DNA of 7,842 nucleotides from contig DYJQ01000038.1 of the NCBI GenBank assembly GCA_020723045.1, forward strand, positions 1-7,842, given 5' to 3'. The stretch comes from Candidatus Micrarchaeum sp. (GTDB taxonomy: Archaea; Micrarchaeota; Micrarchaeia; CAILAH01). Below, piece by piece: positions 5,469 through 7,842 of this stretch. The first letter of the stretch is position 1. Each line of letters begins with the position of its first letter. The translations under genes and the position numbers were made by a program. A model generated the notes under the pieces. The model worked only from the letters and a program-made list of their open reading frames with translations, was not told the DNA's origin and made no database searches.

Positions 5469-6553
5469 TTTTCATCCTCCTTAATGACTATTAAGTTTGC
5501 TTTTTCATCATAGTAGTGCTCACGTACATTTCCGGTTTTTGGGTCTATGAGGTGCTCCCTCTCCTGCTCTAAATAAACAGGCCCATTCCCGATTTTTGAG
5601 ACTATGACCTTCTGAACACCATTTATTCCCTCAAGCATTCTCTTCACTTCTGGAACGTTCTTTTCCAGTGTGTATATGTGGGCGTTCGGCCCCGCATCGA
5701 ATGTATATGCTGCCTTGATTTCGTTTGCGTTAAGCTCACCCACTGCATAAATAACTTGCTTGGACAAATCGTTCAGGTACATGATGGGTGGCCACGTATC
5801 GAGCATTGTGGCGTGCATGTTATTGCTCTCACGCATCGTAAGCTCCGCGAACTTTGCGAAATCCTTTCTACCAACAGCCTCGCGCATCTCTTTCAAAAGC
5901 GTGGGCAGGTATGCAAGCCTTGCGGTGTAGAGCACACTGGTCGCAACAGTCTGTTTCATGCCTGCGCGTGATGAAACCTTCTTCTTTCCTTCTGCCAGCA
6001 CTGCACTCACAAGCCGGAGCTCGGGCCAGTGGTTTGCAGGATATATTGTTTCTGCAAAGGAATCGCTGCCATCTTCTTTTGTTCCCTTATGCCATTCAAC
6101 AAAACCCCCCACCACCGAGCGGCACGCGCTACCGCTTCCAAGACGCGCAAGAATCGACAGCTCTTTTGCGCTTAGGTTGAGCCCTGCTGCCCTTGATGCT
6201 GCGCATGCGAGTGCTGCAAGCCCGGAAGCTGATGATGCAAACCCTGCTGCTGTTGGAAAGCAGTTAATTGAGACTATTTTCGCTTTGAGTGTTATGCCTG
6301 CCCTCTCGCGGATAATGTTGAGTTGTTGCATGCGCTCTGCAATCTCCTTATCCGTGAGGTCTACTTTTTTATTGTTAAGCCAGAACTCATCCTCTTTGAA
6401 TTTATCAGAAAACATCACAGTGGTGCGCGTCTTGAGCGAGTCTATGGTAAAACTCTGGCTTCCCTCCATCGGAAGGATTATTTTATTATCGCGTTTGCCC
6501 CAATATTTTACTACGGCAATGTTTGGTGTTGCCTCCACAGTAGCTATTCTCAT
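5465..6553 (-). CDS. mvaD: Diphosphomevalonate decarboxylase
   Basis: Decarboxylates mevalonate 5-diphosphate with ATP to isopentenyl diphosphate, the last step of the mevalonate pathway. It is 362 residues, a usual size being about 320-400. Seen are ATPNIAVVKYWGKRD (8-22, with Lys16 and Lys20), the nucleotide loop PTAAGFASSASGLAAL (100-115), SGSACRSVVGGF (140-151) with the conserved Arg145, HATMLDTWPP (247-256) and FDAGPNAH (285-292) with the catalytic-type Asp286. These fit the classical decarboxylase. A haloarchaeal-type phosphomevalonate decarboxylase is a relative, but the adjacent kinase makes the diphosphate substrate more likely. The ATG at 6553 has a strong GGAGG (6563-6567) 9 nt upstream. 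First gene of the two-gene unit; 74 nt separate it from the HD gene. Confidence 0.93.
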   Translation of the reverse strand: MRIATVEATPNIAVVKYWGKRDNKIILPMEGSQSFTIDSLKTRTTVMFSDKFKEDEFWLNNKKVDLTDKEIAERMQQLNIIRERAGITLKAKIVSINCFPTAAGFASSASGLAALACAASRAAGLNLSAKELSILARLGSGSACRSVVGGFVEWHKGTKEDGSDSFAETIYPANHWPELRLVSAVLAEGKKKVSSRAGMKQTVATSVLYTARLAYLPTLLKEMREAVGRKDFAKFAELTMRESNNMHATMLDTWPPIMYLNDLSKQVIYAVGELNANEIKAAYTFDAGPNAHIYTLEKNVPEVKRMLEGINGVQKVIVSKIGNGPVYLEQEREHLIDPKTGNVREHYYDEKANLIVIKEDEK

Positions 6554-6562
6554 TAAATCAAT

Positions 6563-6567
6563 CCTCC
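6563..6567 (-). promoter_or_regulatory. Ribosome binding site of the decarboxylase, inside a 6-codon mini-ORF
   Basis: GGAGG is the strongest Shine-Dalgarno match in the window; most others are GGTG-type. It lies within a tiny frame, ATG at 6573 encoding MQGGLI, whose TAA overlaps the decarboxylase ATG (TAATG). The mini-ORF may be chance. Confidence 0.7.
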
Positions 6568-6616
6568 TTGCATTTTTTTAACCTATTCGCTTTCCAACCG
6601 CTAATCTATTACCCGC

Positions 6617-6632
6617 ACGTTTATTTATTAAT
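6617..6632 (-). promoter_or_regulatory. Possible TATA box for the mevalonate pair
   Basis: ATTAATAAATAAACG on the minus strand overlaps the stop codon of the HD gene. A start near 6600 would give a leader of about 47 nt with a GGAGG site. The two genes could equally be read through from the HD promoter. Confidence 0.35.
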
Positions 6633-7698
6633 GTAAGCGCGTGCGTATATCATTTCTCAGCAGCTCCAGGTACTCATCGCTTCCCTCACGGTAAGCCTTG
6701 ATTTGTTCGAGCCACTTTGCCGCTTTCTCGCCTTTCGGTTTGAAGGACAGGATCGCTTCATCCGGGTTTTTGGAGTTCACGAAGTGATAGACTAGTTCGG
6801 CTGCCGAGTCCGCGGCATCAGCGCTAATCCCGCGAATGCTCTCGTTTGAATCTGCCTCTGCAGCGTTTTCGCGGATTTGTTTCTCGTACTTGTCGAACTT
6901 TGGGAACTTCACGCGCTTCATTTCTTCAAACAGCTCTTCTTCGTTTAGCCCCAAGTGTTTTAGGAGCGAGTAATAGAATTCCTCTTGCACTGCGTGCAGG
7001 GGTTTTGCAATGGGCTGAACCCAGAGTGGCATGTCCTTGATGGCGTTTATTGCGCGCAGCCGTATTGCAGATTCCATCGCAACCGCATATAACGGCGCCT
7101 TTTCTCCGTACACCCCCTCAAGGGGCTTGAGATCTTTTTGCATTCTTTCTTTTCCGACGAAGAATGAGCGCCTCTCGAGCACGCGGTAGCCTGAAGCCTC
7201 GAACACTTTATCGCCAACCCTTACAGCTTGTGTTACTATGTGCATCAGGGTAGGGATGTCGCTGCTTTTTTCGCCGAATTCTTTCCAGCTTGACTCGTGC
7301 AGTTCGACCGCGTCAGCAATAATCTTTATTTCGTTTAGAGTGAATTCCGTGAAAAAGCGCTTCTTTATTGAGGTCGGAAACGGGGGTGCAGCGTAGGCGC
7401 GCTCAATGAACTTTTTTCCCAATATTCCATGCGGCTCGCGTTCAGTGGCCTTGCGCATCACATCGTGCAGATAACCCGCGGCTTCTGCGAGAAGGCCAGC
7501 TTGTTTTGCTACCTCTGCTTCCTGCCCCTCCTTCAATGCAAGCTCTTCCGCTACTATTTTCGCATGCCTCGCAACTGCGTAAACGTGGCTCCAGTCATGG
7601 ACTTTGCTTAGCCCGCCGGTCTTCTCGCGCTTGGCGAACCAAGTGTGAACTTTATCGCGCGCCCCTTCTACCCCCTTTTTTAGCCGTTCTAAACTCAT
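6628..7698 (-). CDS. HD-domain metal-dependent phosphohydrolase, substrate unknown
   Basis: 356 residues. The N-terminal half is an HD domain with the expected metal ligands: His34 and His38 in VHDWSHVYAVARHA (33-46), the His78-Asp79 pair in YLHDVMRK (76-83), His90 in PHGILG, His134 in VELHES (131-136), and Asp163 in VGDKVFE (161-167). Such enzymes hydrolyse phosphate esters, nucleotides or nucleoside phosphates. Residues about 205-356 are a mostly helical, highly charged C-terminal extension ending in TRLH, which I do not recognise. No membrane segment is seen. The ATG at 7698 has AAGTGAT just upstream and a TATA box near 7741. It is co-directional with the mevalonate pair 74 nt downstream, so shared transcription is possible, but a functional link is only inference. 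Confidence 0.85.
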   Translation of the reverse strand: MSLERLKKGVEGARDKVHTWFAKREKTGGLSKVHDWSHVYAVARHAKIVAEELALKEGQEAEVAKQAGLLAEAAGYLHDVMRKATEREPHGILGKKFIERAYAAPPFPTSIKKRFFTEFTLNEIKIIADAVELHESSWKEFGEKSSDIPTLMHIVTQAVRVGDKVFEASGYRVLERRSFFVGKERMQKDLKPLEGVYGEKAPLYAVAMESAIRLRAINAIKDMPLWVQPIAKPLHAVQEEFYYSLLKHLGLNEEELFEEMKRVKFPKFDKYEKQIRENAAEADSNESIRGISADAADSAAELVYHFVNSKNPDEAILSFKPKGEKAAKWLEQIKAYREGSDEYLELLRNDIRTRLH

Positions 7699-7736
7699 TT
7701 AATCACTTGCTTTTGCCTGTTTTATCAGCTATCTGT

Positions 7737-7745
7737 TATTTAAAG
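7737..7745 (-). promoter_or_regulatory. TATA box of the HD phosphohydrolase gene
   Basis: CTTTAAATAA on the minus strand is centred near 7741, about 43 bp before the ATG at 7698. This predicts a leader of about 17 nt carrying AAGTGAT as a ribosome binding site. It lies in the divergent gap 7699-7782. Confidence 0.5.
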
Positions 7746-7782
7746 TTCTTAAACTTTTCTAAATTGAAGGCCTAATAGATTT

Positions 7783-7842
7783 GTGAAAGAATTGGAATTA
7801 GGGTTTTCTAAAGCACTTAGGTGGGGTAAAGTGCAGGGGGAG
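7783..7842 (+). CDS. Possible start of a divergent gene running off the right edge
   Basis: From GTG at 7783 the plus strand is open for 20 codons to the window end, reading MKELELGFSKALRWGKVQGE. A TATA-like TTTCTAAAT lies about 24 bp upstream, which would fit a leaderless transcript. Twenty open codons are weak evidence on their own. A second GTG at 7831 follows AGGTGGGG (7819-7826) and could be the real start. The same bases hold an inverted repeat, GCACTT at 7813-7818 with AAGTGC at 7829-7834, so an RNA gene is also possible. Confidence 0.3.
   Translation, partial: MKELELGFSKALRWGKVQGE

Noticed and set aside
5958..6581. 207-codon plus-strand open frame opposite the decarboxylase
   Set aside because: It is the complement of a clearly conserved gene, and its Ser/Ala/Leu-rich composition is typical of a shadow frame.
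1..7842. CRISPR array, transposase or integrase
   Set aside because: No regularly spaced repeats and no recombinase-like protein in any frame. The only repeat of note is the split pair at 2876-2929 and 4223-4250.

Overview
The window is archaeal. It carries an archaeal ribosomal/RNA polymerase cluster (eL18, uL13, uS9, Rpo10/RpoN) with GGTG-type ribosome binding sites, and several genes have TATA boxes about 26 bp before a start codon or a short leader. The 16S gene is not in view, so the phylum is open. Short compact genes, many orphan proteins and a complete phosphomevalonate kinase plus decarboxylase pair make a DPANN-type archaeon (Micrarchaeota/Diapherotrites-like) a reasonable but unproven guess.

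Layout. Positions 1-680 (minus) hold a lipoprotein-like gene. Its 98-codon first part ends at 384, and a 146-codon open frame without a start codon continues in the -1 frame off the left edge. Positions 761-2271 (minus) are a tight four-gene operon, eL18-uL13-uS9-Rpo10, with a TATA box at about 2341-2350 and a short hairpin-bearing leader. Positions 2365-2976 (minus) encode an unrecognised protein with a hydrophobic hairpin. Positions 3060-4125 (plus) hold two AT-rich orphan genes, the second a predicted lipoprotein or secreted protein. Positions 4260-6553 (minus) encode phosphomevalonate kinase and diphosphomevalonate decarboxylase, overlapping by 4 nt. Positions 6628-7698 (minus) encode an HD-domain phosphohydrolase that may be transcribed with them. 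At the right edge, 7783-7842 (plus) could be the start of another gene.

How it works together. The decarboxylase and kinase make isopentenyl diphosphate from mevalonate 5-phosphate, the precursor of archaeal lipids, by the 'classical' (eukaryote/Sulfolobus-type) route rather than the route used by most archaea. The ribosomal operon supplies two large-subunit proteins, one small-subunit protein and one RNA polymerase subunit.

The most interesting structure is a split repeat of about 28 nt, in direct orientation, at 2876-2929 and 4223-4250. It brackets the two AT-rich plus-strand genes. It suggests that a roughly 1.3-kb cassette was inserted between the mevalonate operon and a formerly adjacent downstream gene, or that one gene start was duplicated. 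The second most interesting is the apparent -1 frameshift in the surface-protein gene at the left edge.
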